Below are positions 37,160-46,131 of a DNA stretch of 64,000 nt, piece after piece (the stretch's first letter is position 1; each line of letters opens with the position of its first letter). The notes under the pieces are model-generated. The model had not been told where the DNA came from. It saw only the letters and a list, made by a program, of their open reading frames with translations, and searched no databases. Location: positions 186,001 to 250,000 of the forward strand of contig CAVONB010000016.1 in NCBI GenBank assembly GCA_963697205.1, read 5' to 3'. Source of the stretch: CAVONB01 sp963697205. GTDB lineage: Bacteria; Pseudomonadota; Alphaproteobacteria; Rhizobiales; Hyphomicrobiaceae. A program made the translations under genes and the position numbers.

Positions 37160-37762
37160 ATGAGCGTGCGCAAGCTCGCCCGCGTGACGGTTTACTGCGG
37201 ATCAAACTTCGGTGCCGGACCTAGCTACCGCGCTGCGGCTGCCGGTCTGGGACAGGCGATCGCGCGGCGGGGGGCGACGCTCGTCTATGGCGGCACGCAC
37301 AAGGGCCTGATGGGCGTGATCGCGGACGCTGCGCTGGAAGCAGGCGGATCGGTGCACGGCGTCATCACACAAAGGCTTGCCGCACGCGGCCAGCAGCACG
37401 AGCGGCTCTCCAACACCGAAATCCTGCCGACAATGGCGACGCGCAAGGCGCGCATGTCCGCGCTCGCGGATGCCGTCGTGGCGCTGCCCGGTGGCATCGG
37501 CACGCTGGAGGAGTTCATGGAGGTGTGGACGCTCAATCAGCTCGGCGACCTCGCCGTGCCGACCGGCCTGCTCGATGCCAACGGCTTCTATCAACCGTTC
37601 CTCGCCTTCGTCGATCACATGATCGCGGAGGGCTTCCTGCCGGCCCAGCACAAGGACAGCCTCGTCGTGTCGGCTGATCCCGAGGCGTTGCTCGACGGGT
37701 TGGAGCGGTGGCAGCCGATGACGTCGTCGAAGTGGATGGACGAGGCAAAAGCCAAGGCCTGA
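37160..37762 (+). CDS. LOG-family protein (TIGR00730; cytokinin-riboside 5'-monophosphate phosphoribohydrolase type)
   Basis: A 200-residue lysine-decarboxylase-like protein of the LOG group. It starts VTVYCGSNFGAGPSYRAAA and has the nucleotide-binding patch YGGTHKGLMGVIA near 48. The family signature PGGIGTLEEFMEVWT lies near residues 111-125. Catalytic Arg and Glu residues are conserved by position. It hydrolyses nucleoside monophosphates to base plus ribose 5-phosphate. ATG 37160 has GGGAG upstream. Confidence 0.9.
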   Translation: MSVRKLARVTVYCGSNFGAGPSYRAAAAGLGQAIARRGATLVYGGTHKGLMGVIADAALEAGGSVHGVITQRLAARGQQHERLSNTEILPTMATRKARMSALADAVVALPGGIGTLEEFMEVWTLNQLGDLAVPTGLLDANGFYQPFLAFVDHMIAEGFLPAQHKDSLVVSADPEALLDGLERWQPMTSSKWMDEAKAKA

Positions 37763-37774
37763 GCGCAGGCGACG

Positions 37775-37996
37775 TCAGCGCCACACCTCGCTCGCCAGCG
37801 CCGCCAAGGCTACCAATGCCGCGACGGCTGCGAGGCCCACGAGGCGCATGACACGCTGCGCCGCGCGCGTGCTCGCCAGATGAGCGCCGAGCATCTCGGC
37901 GTCGTCGTTCCTGGCCAGCTGCCGCGCCTCGATGACGAGCCGTTCGCGCGCGTGGTCGCGCTCGAAGACCTGACGGGGTGTCTTCTCAGTCCACAT
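37775..37996 (-). CDS. Small single-pass membrane protein, hypothetical
   Basis: A 73-residue frame with a charged N-terminal part (RQVFERDHARERLVIEARQ) and a C-terminal hydrophobic segment (LVGLAAVAALVALAALA, about residues 52-68). This topology suggests a tail-anchored membrane protein. No family was recognised and the ribosome site is weak. It faces the LOG gene convergently with a 12 bp gap. Moderate chance of being a true gene. Confidence 0.4.
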   Translation of the reverse strand: MWTEKTPRQVFERDHARERLVIEARQLARNDDAEMLGAHLASTRAAQRVMRLVGLAAVAALVALAALASEVWR

Positions 37997-38031
37997 CCGT
38001 GAAAGTTTTCAGCGAACGCGTTGAGAAACCG

Positions 38032-38925
38032 CTAACGGCGCGCGGCCAGCGTGACGCCAGCCAGGATCAGCACGAACCCGGCGACATGATAGAGTTGCAG
38101 CACCTCGCCCAGGAAGATCATGGCGAGCGTGGCGCTGTAGATCGGAATCAGGTGCGTAAAGGCGCCGGCGCGGTTGGCGCCGATGCGCTCGATGCCGACG
38201 TTGTAGCAGGCAAAGGCGACCATCCCGGGAAAGATCGCCATGTAGGCGAGCGCGCCGGCGGTCAGCCAGTCGGCGTGGAAGACGTGGCCTTGCTGGATCT
38301 CCCACAAGCGGAACGGGATGACGCCGATCGCGGAGAACAGGCAGATCAGAAACAGAAATGACAGCCAATGGATCGCCGGCTTCAACCTGAGGCAGGCCGA
38401 ATAGAGCGCCCAGCAGGCCTGGTTGGCGATCAGGATCAAGTCGCCCTTGTTGAGCGACAGGCCGAGCAGGACGGCGAGGTCGCCGCGCATGACGACGACC
38501 ACGACGCCGGCCAGCGAGGTGGCGATGCCCAGCGCGAGCAGCGCGCTGATCCGGTCGCGAAAGATCAGGACGCCCATCGCAGCAATGAGGACCGGTGAGA
38601 CCGAGTTCATCAGCGAGGCATTGGTCGCGGTGGTGTACTGCAGGCCGATGAACTGGAGGCCGCTGAACACCGGCCCGCCTGGCAGCCCGAGCAGCAGCAG
38701 GATCAGCCAGTGGCGCTTGATCAGGGACCAGTCGCGCCTCAGGTAGGGCTCGGCGAAAGGCAGCAGGATCAGGACGGGTACGAACCAGCGCACGAAGGTC
38801 GCGCCGAACGGCGGCACATGATCGGCCATCGCGCGGCCGATGACATGCGTGCCCGACCAGCACAGGCCGGCGAGTGCGAGCAGCACGATGGCGAGCCCCG
38901 CGCCGCCCTTCGATGACTGATCCAT
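38032..38925 (-). CDS. EamA/DMT family transporter
   Basis: A 297-residue membrane protein of the drug/metabolite transporter superfamily. It has ten hydrophobic segments in two EamA repeats; examples are GLAIVLLALAGLCWSGTHVI, WLILLLLGLPGGPVFSGL, LGIATSLAGVVVVVM and LAMIFLGEVLQLYHVAGFVL. The start ATG 38925 gives a typical length; an upstream ATG (38973) adds 16 charged residues and is less likely. It probably exports a small metabolite. It lies 44 bp downstream of the aminotransferase gene on the same strand. Confidence 0.85.
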   Translation of the reverse strand: MDQSSKGGAGLAIVLLALAGLCWSGTHVIGRAMADHVPPFGATFVRWFVPVLILLPFAEPYLRRDWSLIKRHWLILLLLGLPGGPVFSGLQFIGLQYTTATNASLMNSVSPVLIAAMGVLIFRDRISALLALGIATSLAGVVVVVMRGDLAVLLGLSLNKGDLILIANQACWALYSACLRLKPAIHWLSFLFLICLFSAIGVIPFRLWEIQQGHVFHADWLTAGALAYMAIFPGMVAFACYNVGIERIGANRAGAFTHLIPIYSATLAMIFLGEVLQLYHVAGFVLILAGVTLAARR

Positions 38926-38969
38926 GTGGCGTTGCGCCCCTCGTCCCCCGCTGCGGGGCCTTCGTCCCT

Positions 38970-40356
38970 TCAAGCCGGCAGGGCGCCGGCGTCAACCAGC
39001 GCGCGGTCGGTGTCGGCCAGCGTCCGGTCCAGGCGCTCCAAGAGCGTGTCGACCTCGGCGTCGGAGATGACGAGCGGCGGGCAGAACGCCAAGGTATCGC
39101 CGATCGCGCGGAAGAGCAGGCCATGAAGTCTCGCCGATCGCGGCGGCGCGTGGGCCGGCCTTGACCTCCTTGGCGAAGGGCAGGTTCCGCGCCTTGTCGG
39201 CCTGCAACTCGACGCCGGCCAGCAGCCCCTTGCCGCGCACCTCACCGACGATCCGATGGCGGGCGCCCAGCGCGCGCAAGCCGCCCAGGAAGCGCTGTTC
39301 CAGGCGTCGCACCCGGCCGGGCAGGTCCTCGTCCTCGTAGATCCGGATCGCCTCGCGGGCGACGGCGGCGGCGACCGGGTGGCCGGAGTAGGTCATGGTC
39401 AGGCCGAACACGCCGCGCTCAGCGCTCTGGGCGACCATCGCGTCCCACACGCGCGGGGCGATGAGCAGCGCGGAGATCGGCACGTAGGCCGACGACAGCG
39501 CCTTTGCGGCGATCAGCAGATCCGGCGACAGCGCCATGGTGGTGGAACCGAACATGTCGCCGATGCGGCCGAAGCCGGTCACCACCTCGTCGGCGATCAG
39601 CAGGATGTCGTGGCGCTTCAGGATTTCCTGGACGCGCGCGAAATAGCCCTCGGGCGGCACGACGACACCGCCGGCCGCCATCGCCGGCTCGGTGACGAAA
39701 GCCGCAATGGTGTCGGCGCCCTCGCGCTCGATCAAGGCCTCCAATTCGCCCGCCAGTCGCTCCGCGTAGGCGGCCTCGCTCTCGCCGGGGCGCGCGTTGC
39801 GGCGGTGATGCGGGCACTCGACGTGCAGGAAGCCCGGAAGAGGCAGGCCGAAGCCCTCGTGATTGTAGGCGACGCCGGACATGCTGGCGGCGACGATGGT
39901 GTTGCCGTGATAGGCGAGCTTGTGCGCGATCACCTTGCGCTTTTGCGGCTGTCCCAGCGCATCCCAGTAGTACCAGGCGATGCGCACGGCACAGTCGTTG
40001 GCCTCCGAGCCGGTCGAGGCGAACCAGACGCGCGCGGTCGGCATCGGCGCCAACTCGATCAGCTTCTCGGCCAGTTCGACGACCGGGCCGTGGCTGCGAT
40101 GATTGGTCAGGTGATAATAGGCGAGCCGGCGCATCTGGTCGGACGCCGCCGTCACCAGGCGCTCATCGCCCCAGCCCAGCGACACGCACCACAGCCCCGA
40201 CATGGCTTCGATGTAGGTCCGGCCCTCGCCATCGGTGACCGTGACGCCCGCGGCGCGATCGATGACGAGTGGTGTGCGCTCCAGGTGGGCCTTGAGGTCG
40301 GTCAGACCGTGCACGACGCTCGCCTGATCGCGCGCCTCGATAGAGTTGGGTCGCAT
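38970..40356 (-). pseudogene. Class III (omega) aminotransferase, one frameshift near the C-terminus
   Basis: About 461 residues after correction. The start ATG 40356 (MRPNSIEARDQAS) is backed by AAGGTGG five bases upstream; a GTG at 40386 is an alternative. The PLP domain contains YIEAMSGLWCVSLGWG, WFASTGSEANDCAVRIA and ILLIADEVVTGFGRIG with the conserved Asp, and the catalytic lysine region AAKALSSAYVPIS. A one-base insertion near 39126-39130 breaks the frame after RAAAIGE; the correct frame then reads HGLLFRAIGDTLAFCPP. It transaminates an omega-amine or amino acid to an aldehyde with pyruvate or similar. The insertion is likely a sequencing error. The DMT exporter gene follows. Confidence 0.85.
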
Positions 40357-40825
40357 CGCCACCTTGCCTTTCACATCATCGGCCACCCGGGGACCGCGCT
40401 TTCGACTGTTGCGTCGATTCCAGCGTAGCGCAACTGACGTTCGGTCGCCGGTCGCGGCTGATCTCGTAGCGCAACGTCAGATGCAAAAGCTACACTAGTC
40501 TCATAGACTTGCTCATGGTCCTCCTGGCTCCGCCACTTGCGCGCGAGCGCCCGGCTATGGGAGACAAGGGTCGGAAGCGAAACACTAGAGGCTTTTCGAG
40601 GCCTGTCGAATGCCGGGGTCGGGCCGTCATCCGGCTGTAGGGCCATCGTGCGGGCCAGGCGCACCGCACGGCGGGTACGCAGCGGCGGGGCGGCAAGGGT
40701 CTTGAGGCGGCCCCTGTGGGTCGGCCAAAATGGCCCTGCCGATCGGCGGACCGGTGTGGCATAAGCGTCTAAACGTGCCGAATGGCAGGACCCAATCAGA
40801 AAACACGACAGGGACGGAACGGCCA
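40357..40825. other. Intergenic region with paired CTGACGTT/AACGTCAG sites
   Basis: A 469 bp divergent gap between the aminotransferase and GMC oxidoreductase genes. CTGACGTT at 40434-40441 faces AACGTCAG at 40473-40480 as an inverted pair. GTAGCGCAAC occurs twice (40425-40434 and 40466-40475). The AACGTCAGATGC half-site and a nearby CTAC.CTAG also occur upstream of the NUDIX gene (46070-46092). No gene was recognised; minus-strand frames here look like shadow ORFs. Confidence 0.4.
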
Positions 40826-42460
40826 ATGAGCGATGCTGAGACCTACGATTATGTCATCGTCGGAGCGGGCAGCGCCGGCTGTGTGCTGGCCAACCGACTG
40901 ACCGCGTCCGGGCAGCACCGCGTGCTGCTGATCGAAGCGGGGCCGCGGGACACCAATCCGTGGATCCACGTCCCACTGGGCTACGGCAAGCACTTCACCA
41001 ACCCGAAGGTGAACTGGCTCTACCAGACCGCCGACGAGCCTCATTGCGACAACCGAAACATCATCCAACCTCGCGGCAAGGTGCTCGGTGGATCGAGTTC
41101 GATCAACGGCCTGCTCTACGTGCGGGGCCAGCACGCCGACTACGACCACTGGCGCCAGCTCGGTAACGTCGGCTGGAGCTTCGACGACATCCTGCCCTAC
41201 TTCCGCAAAGCGGAGGACCAGACCCGGGCGGACCTCGACGACGAGTGGCATGGTACCGGCGGGCCGCTTGCCGTCTCGGACCTGCCCGAGCGCCATCCTC
41301 TGTGCGACGCCTACCTCGATGCGGCGGAAGCTTGTGGCTACAAGCGCAACGCGGACTTCAACGGCGCCGACCAGGAGGGCTACGGCTACTACCAGCTCAC
41401 CGCGCGCAACGGGCGGCGCTGCTCGGCCGCCGTCGGCTACCTCAATCCGGCCAAGAGCCGGCCCAATCTCTCGATCGTCTCCGACGCGCTGGTAACGCGC
41501 ATCAACGTGGAGAACCGCCGCGCGACGGGCGTCACCTACGAGCAGGCCGGTCTGCGCCACACGGTGAAGGCGCGCGCCGAGGTGGTGTTGTCGGCCGGTG
41601 CCTTCAACTCGCCGCAGATCCTGCAGCTGTCCGGCATCGGTCCTGCCGATCTACTCAAGAGGCATGGCATCGATGTGGTGGCGGACGTGCCCGGCGTCGG
41701 TGCGAACTACCAGGACCACTACGCCGCGCGCATGGTCTACAAGGTCAATCAGCCGTTCACGATCAACGACACCGTCAACAGCTGGACGAAGAGCGTGGCG
41801 GCGGGGCTGCAATACGCGCTCCAGCGCCGCGGCGTGCTGACGCTTGGCGCATGCCAGGTGGGCGGCTTTGTCAAGACGCGGCCGGACGTGGCGACGCCTG
41901 ACGCGCAGATGCACATCATGCTGTTCTCCACCGACAAGCTCGGGACGGTGTTGCACCCCTTCTCCGGCGTCACGGCGCCGATCATCATCTTGCGTCCGGA
42001 AAGCCGCGGCACCGTCACGATCGGTTCGTCCGATCCGCGTGATGCGCCCGTCATTCTCGGCAATTACTTGGCGAGCGAGCGCGACTGCGACGTGATGGTG
42101 GAAGCGGCCAAGATCCAGCGCAAAATTCTCGCCCACCCGACCGTGGCCCGCTACATCGTCGCCGAGCACGACCCGGGACCCGACTGCCGCACGGACGACG
42201 AACTGCTCGCCTTCATCCGCTGCACCGGGGCTACGGTCTATCACCCGGTCTCGACCTGCCGCATGGGTGTCGATCCGGGCGCGGTGGTCGACCCGCGCCT
42301 CAGGTTCAACGGCATCGCGGGGCTGCGCGTGGTCGACGCCTCGATCATGCCGGCGCTGGTGTCGGGCAACACGAACGCGCCGACGATCATGGTCGCGGAG
42401 AAGGGTGCGGACATGATCCTGGCCGACGCGAAGTCGGGACAAGGCGCAGCGGCGGCGTGA
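40826..42460 (+). CDS. GMC family FAD-dependent oxidoreductase (choline-dehydrogenase type)
   Basis: A 544-residue flavoprotein. The dinucleotide-binding motif is VIVGAGSAGCVLAN at 10-23. GMC signature 1 is GKVLGGSSSINGLLYVRG near residue 86, and signature 2 is AGAFNSPQILQLSGIGP near residue 258. The C-terminal catalytic HP-N pair is seen in TVYHPVSTCRMG and NTNAPTIMVAE. ATG 40826 is chosen because it begins with MSDAETYDYVIVG; a longer upstream frame lacks homology. It oxidises an alcohol, often choline or a similar compound; the substrate is not fixed by sequence. Confidence 0.9.
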   Translation: MSDAETYDYVIVGAGSAGCVLANRLTASGQHRVLLIEAGPRDTNPWIHVPLGYGKHFTNPKVNWLYQTADEPHCDNRNIIQPRGKVLGGSSSINGLLYVRGQHADYDHWRQLGNVGWSFDDILPYFRKAEDQTRADLDDEWHGTGGPLAVSDLPERHPLCDAYLDAAEACGYKRNADFNGADQEGYGYYQLTARNGRRCSAAVGYLNPAKSRPNLSIVSDALVTRINVENRRATGVTYEQAGLRHTVKARAEVVLSAGAFNSPQILQLSGIGPADLLKRHGIDVVADVPGVGANYQDHYAARMVYKVNQPFTINDTVNSWTKSVAAGLQYALQRRGVLTLGACQVGGFVKTRPDVATPDAQMHIMLFSTDKLGTVLHPFSGVTAPIIILRPESRGTVTIGSSDPRDAPVILGNYLASERDCDVMVEAAKIQRKILAHPTVARYIVAEHDPGPDCRTDDELLAFIRCTGATVYHPVSTCRMGVDPGAVVDPRLRFNGIAGLRVVDASIMPALVSGNTNAPTIMVAEKGADMILADAKSGQGAAAA

Positions 42461-42485
42461 CCGACGTCAGCGGAGCCGGCGGGCG

Positions 42486-43211
42486 TCAGTAGCTGCGCGC
42501 GCAACCCATGGCGTCGGCAAGCCCGTTGAAGCTGTCGGTGACGACGTCCCAGGCCCGTTCCGCCTTCTTGTCCTTGGTGTGGGCGGATCCATACTCGTCG
42601 GGGCGCACGACGAAGGCCGTGCGATAGCCGACCGAGGCGGCGGCGGCCAGATCGGAGTTGTGCGCGGCGACGAGCATCATCTGCTCGGGCTTCAGGTTGA
42701 GTAATTGGGCGTTGCGGGCATAGGCCTCGGGCAACGGCTTGTAAGCGCGCGCGGTCTCCGCCGACAGGATCACGTCCCAGGGCAGGCCGGCGTTCTTGGC
42801 CATGCGGGTCAGGAGCCCGACGTTGCCGTTGGACAGCGTGCCGACGATGTAGCGACGCTTCAGGCGGTAGAGACCCTCCACGGAATCGGGCCACGGCTGC
42901 AGGCGGTGCCAGATCGTGTTCAAGTGCTCGACCTCGTGGGCCGCCAGACCGCGAATGCCCGCCTGCTCGAGCAGCCGCGTCAGGCTTTCGCGGTGCAGGT
43001 CGTCGAGGATCGTCCAGCCGCGCCGGCCACTTCTGACCTCTTCCAGGGAGGGCTGGTAGAGGCCGCGCCAGTTGTCTGCGAAGGCCATCCAGTCGGTCTC
43101 CAAACCGCGACCGCGGCCGAAGGCCGTCAGCTCCCGGACCAAGCTGCCGCGCCAGTCGACCACGGTGCCGAAGACGTCGAATACCAGTGCCTTCACGTTG
43201 TCCTTGCTCAT
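42486..43211 (-). CDS. Haloacid dehalogenase, type II (HAD superfamily)
   Basis: A 241-residue protein. The HAD motif I is VFDVFGTVVDW with the catalytic Asp near residue 11. Motif II lies in GTLSNGNVGL, and motif III/IV in YKPLPEAY and MMLVAAHNSDLAAAASVGY. The YKPLPEAYARN element is typical of L-2-haloacid dehalogenases. ATG 43211 has GGAG upstream. It hydrolyses a carbon-halogen bond of a short 2-haloacid, or a related phosphate ester. It ends convergently 25 bp from the GMC gene's stop. Confidence 0.88.
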   Translation of the reverse strand: MSKDNVKALVFDVFGTVVDWRGSLVRELTAFGRGRGLETDWMAFADNWRGLYQPSLEEVRSGRRGWTILDDLHRESLTRLLEQAGIRGLAAHEVEHLNTIWHRLQPWPDSVEGLYRLKRRYIVGTLSNGNVGLLTRMAKNAGLPWDVILSAETARAYKPLPEAYARNAQLLNLKPEQMMLVAAHNSDLAAAASVGYRTAFVVRPDEYGSAHTKDKKAERAWDVVTDSFNGLADAMGCARSY

Positions 43212-43424
43212 CGCTCCACCCTCGACACGTCGAACCCTCATGCGCGCCGGCGGGCCGCGTGGCGGCGCCGGCACCAGGCGCGACCATCCCATAGGTTAAT
43301 GGTGTTGCTCAGTGCGGGCTGCCGACGCGGTTAACGGCCGCGCCGGAATCGGGCCCCACCGGTGTGCGATCGCCAACGACGACGACGCCACGGCAGGCCG
43401 TCAGCGGCGGCGTCAGTGGCGGCA

Positions 43425-44522
43425 TCATCCGGCATTGGGGCCGACCTGGCCGCGATGGCGCAAGAGGTGGTCGGCGAGCACGATCGCCATCATCGCCTCG
43501 CCCACGGGGACGGCGCGGATGCCGACGCAGGGGTCGTGGCGACCCTTGGTGATGAGGTCGCGTTCCGCGCCGTGGCGGTCGATCGTCCGGCGCGGCGTCA
43601 GGATCGACGACGTCGGCTTGACGGCGAAGCGGCAGACGACGGGCTGGCCCGTCGAAATGCCGCCGAGGATGCCGCCGGCATGATTGGACAGGTAGCGCGG
43701 CGCGCCGTCGTTGCCCGCGCGGAGTTCGTCGGCGTTGGCCTCCCCGGTCAGCGCGGCGGCTGCAAAACCATCGCCGATCTCGACCCCCTTCACCGCGTTG
43801 ATGCTCATCATCGCAGCGGCGAGGTCCTGGTCGAGCTTGCCGTAGAGCGGTGCGCCGAGCCCGGGCGGGACGCCCTCTGCGACGACCTCGATCACGGCTC
43901 CCACGGACGAGCCCGACTTGCGTATGCCATCGAGGTAGGCTTCCCAGGCAGCTGCGGCCTGGGCGTCCGGGCAGAAGAAGGGGTTGGCGCCGACCGCCGC
44001 CCAGTCCCAGCGGGCGCGGTCGATGCGTTCCGAGCCGATCTGGACGAGGGCGCCGCGGATAGTGACGCCGGCCAGGATGCGGCGCGCCACGGCGCCGGCG
44101 GCCACGCGGCTTGCGGTCTCGCGCGCAGAGGAGCGGCCACCGCCGCGGTAGTCGCGGATGCCGTACTTCTGCCAGTAGGTGATGTCGGCGTGACCGGGCC
44201 GGAAGGCGTCCTTGATCTCGCCGTAGTCCTTGGAACGCTGGTCGACGTTGCGGATCATCAAGGAGAGCGGCGTTCCCGTCGTGACCTGCCGTCCGGCGTC
44301 GTCGGCGAACACGCCGGACAGGATCTCGACGGTGTCGGGCTCGCGGCGCTGGGTGGTGAAACGGGACTGGCCAGGCCGGCGACGGTCGAGTTCGGCCTGG
44401 ATGTCGGCGGCCTCAAGGGGCAGGCCCGGCGGGCAGCCGTCGATCACGCAGCCGATAGCTGGTCCGTGGCTCTCGCCCCACGTGGTCACGCGGAAAAGGT
44501 GCCCGATTGTATTGTGCGACAT
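43425..44522 (-). CDS. aroC: Chorismate synthase
   Basis: A 365-residue enzyme making chorismate from EPSP, the last common step of aromatic amino-acid synthesis. Signatures are GHLFRVTTWGESHGPAIGCV at the N-terminus, FRPGHADITYWQKYGIRDYR near residue 105 and the conserved SSARETASRVAAGAVARR. The FMN-binding histidines and Arg-rich region are present. The C-terminal RHDPCVGIRAVPVGEAM is also typical. ATG 44522 starts the canonical MSHNTIGHLFRVT. It is a housekeeping gene of full length. Confidence 0.97.
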   Translation of the reverse strand: MSHNTIGHLFRVTTWGESHGPAIGCVIDGCPPGLPLEAADIQAELDRRRPGQSRFTTQRREPDTVEILSGVFADDAGRQVTTGTPLSLMIRNVDQRSKDYGEIKDAFRPGHADITYWQKYGIRDYRGGGRSSARETASRVAAGAVARRILAGVTIRGALVQIGSERIDRARWDWAAVGANPFFCPDAQAAAAWEAYLDGIRKSGSSVGAVIEVVAEGVPPGLGAPLYGKLDQDLAAAMMSINAVKGVEIGDGFAAAALTGEANADELRAGNDGAPRYLSNHAGGILGGISTGQPVVCRFAVKPTSSILTPRRTIDRHGAERDLITKGRHDPCVGIRAVPVGEAMMAIVLADHLLRHRGQVGPNAG

Positions 44523-44757
44523 GACCGACCGTCGGTTGGGGCGGGAACACCTGCCCTGGGAAGTGAACGGCGCCCTTGTAGCGGCACACGCTCGCGATGA
44601 TGCACTGCAGCGACACTGCGGCCCAAATGCCACCTGCGCTCAGGGCCCGTCCCTGGTTGCCGGCGGGGGGGTGACAACCCGACCGGTGGTGGATTAAGGA
44701 CCAAGATTGCGTATCTGCGTGATTCTGTAGTCTTCGCGAACAACGAAGGAGACGACA

Positions 44758-44814
44758 TTGCGCAAGAACGATCATCGCTCGCTGAGCGATCACATTCGTT
44801 CCGGTTACGATTAG
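44758..44814 (+). CDS. Candidate 18-residue small ORF (TTG start)
   Basis: TTG 44758 lies a few bases after a good GAAGGAGACGACA ribosome site and encodes a charged 18-residue peptide ending HIRSGYD. It is followed 265 bp later by a strong plus-strand terminator. It could be a small protein or part of a small RNA. No family was recognised; the evidence is only the ribosome site and the downstream terminator. Confidence 0.3.
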   Translation: MRKNDHRSLSDHIRSGYD

Positions 44815-45078
44815 CAGTGGAGCCTAGAGCCAGCAACATGGCGACCCTCAGGGTGCGCCGGGCTTGGCTCGACGTGCTTCATTGTGCGTGTTGTGCGCGT
44901 CTGCGTGGCGTTCGCATCGCCAAGACCCAACCGATCAAGCGCCGGCCTGTCACGGCTCAGTTCCGTGAGCGGCGGGCTTCTTCGGCTTCGGCGACACATC
45001 TGAAACCGCGCCCACCGCGAGTTGCGGTCTGAGCAACCGAGGCTCCAGGCGGGCCGCGCATCAACGCGAAAGGAAAGA

Positions 45079-45107
45079 GCCAGAGCTGCCGCTGCTCTGG
45101 CTTTTTT
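45079..45107 (+). terminator. Rho-independent terminator (orphan)
   Basis: GCCAGAGC (45079-45086) pairs perfectly with GCTCTGGC (45094-45101) across a seven-base loop and is followed by TTTTTT (45102-45107). It reads on the plus strand; no known gene precedes it, so it may end a small RNA. Confidence 0.8.
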
Positions 45108-45173
45108 CGTGCCCGCTGCCAGCGGCAACGGTCTTGGCGCCCGAAGGGCCGGCCGCCCCCTCCCCGTCTCTCT

Positions 45174-45854
45174 TCAAAAAAGCGTCGTGCGAACGGGCTC
45201 CTGCACCTGGGGGCCGTCGTTGCGCCAGTCGTTGAGCTTGCCACTGACCTCGATCACCTCCAGGGCGCCCGGCGGCGCGGGGGCCAGCATCCGGGTCGCC
45301 GTGTCGGCGGGGACTGCGCGCATGTCGAGCCAGGACTCGAACAGCTCCGGGGGGACGACGGCGGGCATCCGGTCGTGCAGCACCGCAACGTCCGAGTTGG
45401 CGTCCACGGTCAGGATCGCCATGGTCTCGATCTCGCTGCCGTCGGCGCCCAGCCAATGCTCCCAGATGCCGGCCAAGCCGATCGGGCCGCCGTCGCGGGG
45501 ACGGATCATGTGGGGCCGCTTGGCGCCGGCCTTTCCGGTCCACTCGTAGAATGCATCGGCCGGCACGAGGCAACGGCGATGGCGCATGGCGCCGCGGAAG
45601 GACGGCTTGTCGGCGGCGGTCTCGCTACGGGCGTTGATGAGTGTCGACAGCCGGGTGGGATCCTTTGCCCAGGATGGGATCAGCCCCCAGCGGACGAGCG
45701 CCAATTCGCGCACGCCAGTCAGGCCCACGCGGACGATGGCCACGGGCTGGGTCGGCGCGATATTGTAGCGCGGCGGGAAGTCGAGCGGTGTCATAACGCC
45801 GAAGTAGGCGCGCACGGCTTCCGGCGGAGACGTCAGACTGTAACGTGAGCACAT
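45174..45854 (-). CDS. SOS-response-associated peptidase / abasic-site shield protein (HMCES/YedK family)
   Basis: A 226-residue protein of the HMCES (YedK) family, which cross-links to abasic sites in single-stranded DNA through Cys2 (MCSRY). Signatures are YNIAPTQPVAIV with the catalytic Asn, RWGLIPSWAKDP, INARSETAADKPSFRGA and RRCLVPADAFYEW, whose Glu is catalytic. The His of HDRMPAVV completes the site. No SOS/LexA-type box was seen just upstream. Confidence 0.93.
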   Translation of the reverse strand: MCSRYSLTSPPEAVRAYFGVMTPLDFPPRYNIAPTQPVAIVRVGLTGVRELALVRWGLIPSWAKDPTRLSTLINARSETAADKPSFRGAMRHRRCLVPADAFYEWTGKAGAKRPHMIRPRDGGPIGLAGIWEHWLGADGSEIETMAILTVDANSDVAVLHDRMPAVVPPELFESWLDMRAVPADTATRMLAPAPPGALEVIEVSGKLNDWRNDGPQVQEPVRTTLF

Positions 45855-46131
45855 CGGCCGCCTCGTTGTGCGGGCGCGCGGTGTTGGGGTCGGATTGGTC
45901 GTCCCGCCGCGGCGGCCGCAACGCTAGTGTTCCGGTTCCGACACTTGCTGCCCATTGTCGAGCGCTCGCGTGCAAGCGTCGAAACCATGAGGAATACTAG
46001 CAATTCAACGACACTCGTGTAATTTTTGCATCTGGCGCTTGGCTGCGAGATTAGCGGCGACCGGGGACCAAACGTCAGATGCGCTACGCTAGCGCGACGG
46101 GCCGAGATTGAGAACCGGGGAACGAGCCAGC

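Larger units (their letters stand above)
44523..45173. other. Intergenic region with a candidate 18-aa ORF and a terminator
   Basis: A 651 bp gap between chorismate synthase and the HMCES gene. A TTG-start frame at 44758-44814 (RKNDHRSLSDHIRSGYD) is preceded by GAAGGAG and may be a real small ORF. The plus strand ends in a strong hairpin terminator (45079-45107) although no plus-strand gene precedes it, so a small RNA or short transcript may be made here. Other frames in this gap are unsupported. Confidence 0.4.

Noticed and set aside
40371..40826. Possible minus-strand gene in the aminotransferase/GMC gap
   Set aside because: No ribosome site, no family match, and the sequence overlaps the likely promoter motif; treated as non-coding.
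44838..45032. A 64-residue plus-strand frame (MATLRVRRAWLDVLHCACCA)
   Set aside because: No ribosome site and Arg/Cys-rich composition; kept only as part of the possible small-RNA region.
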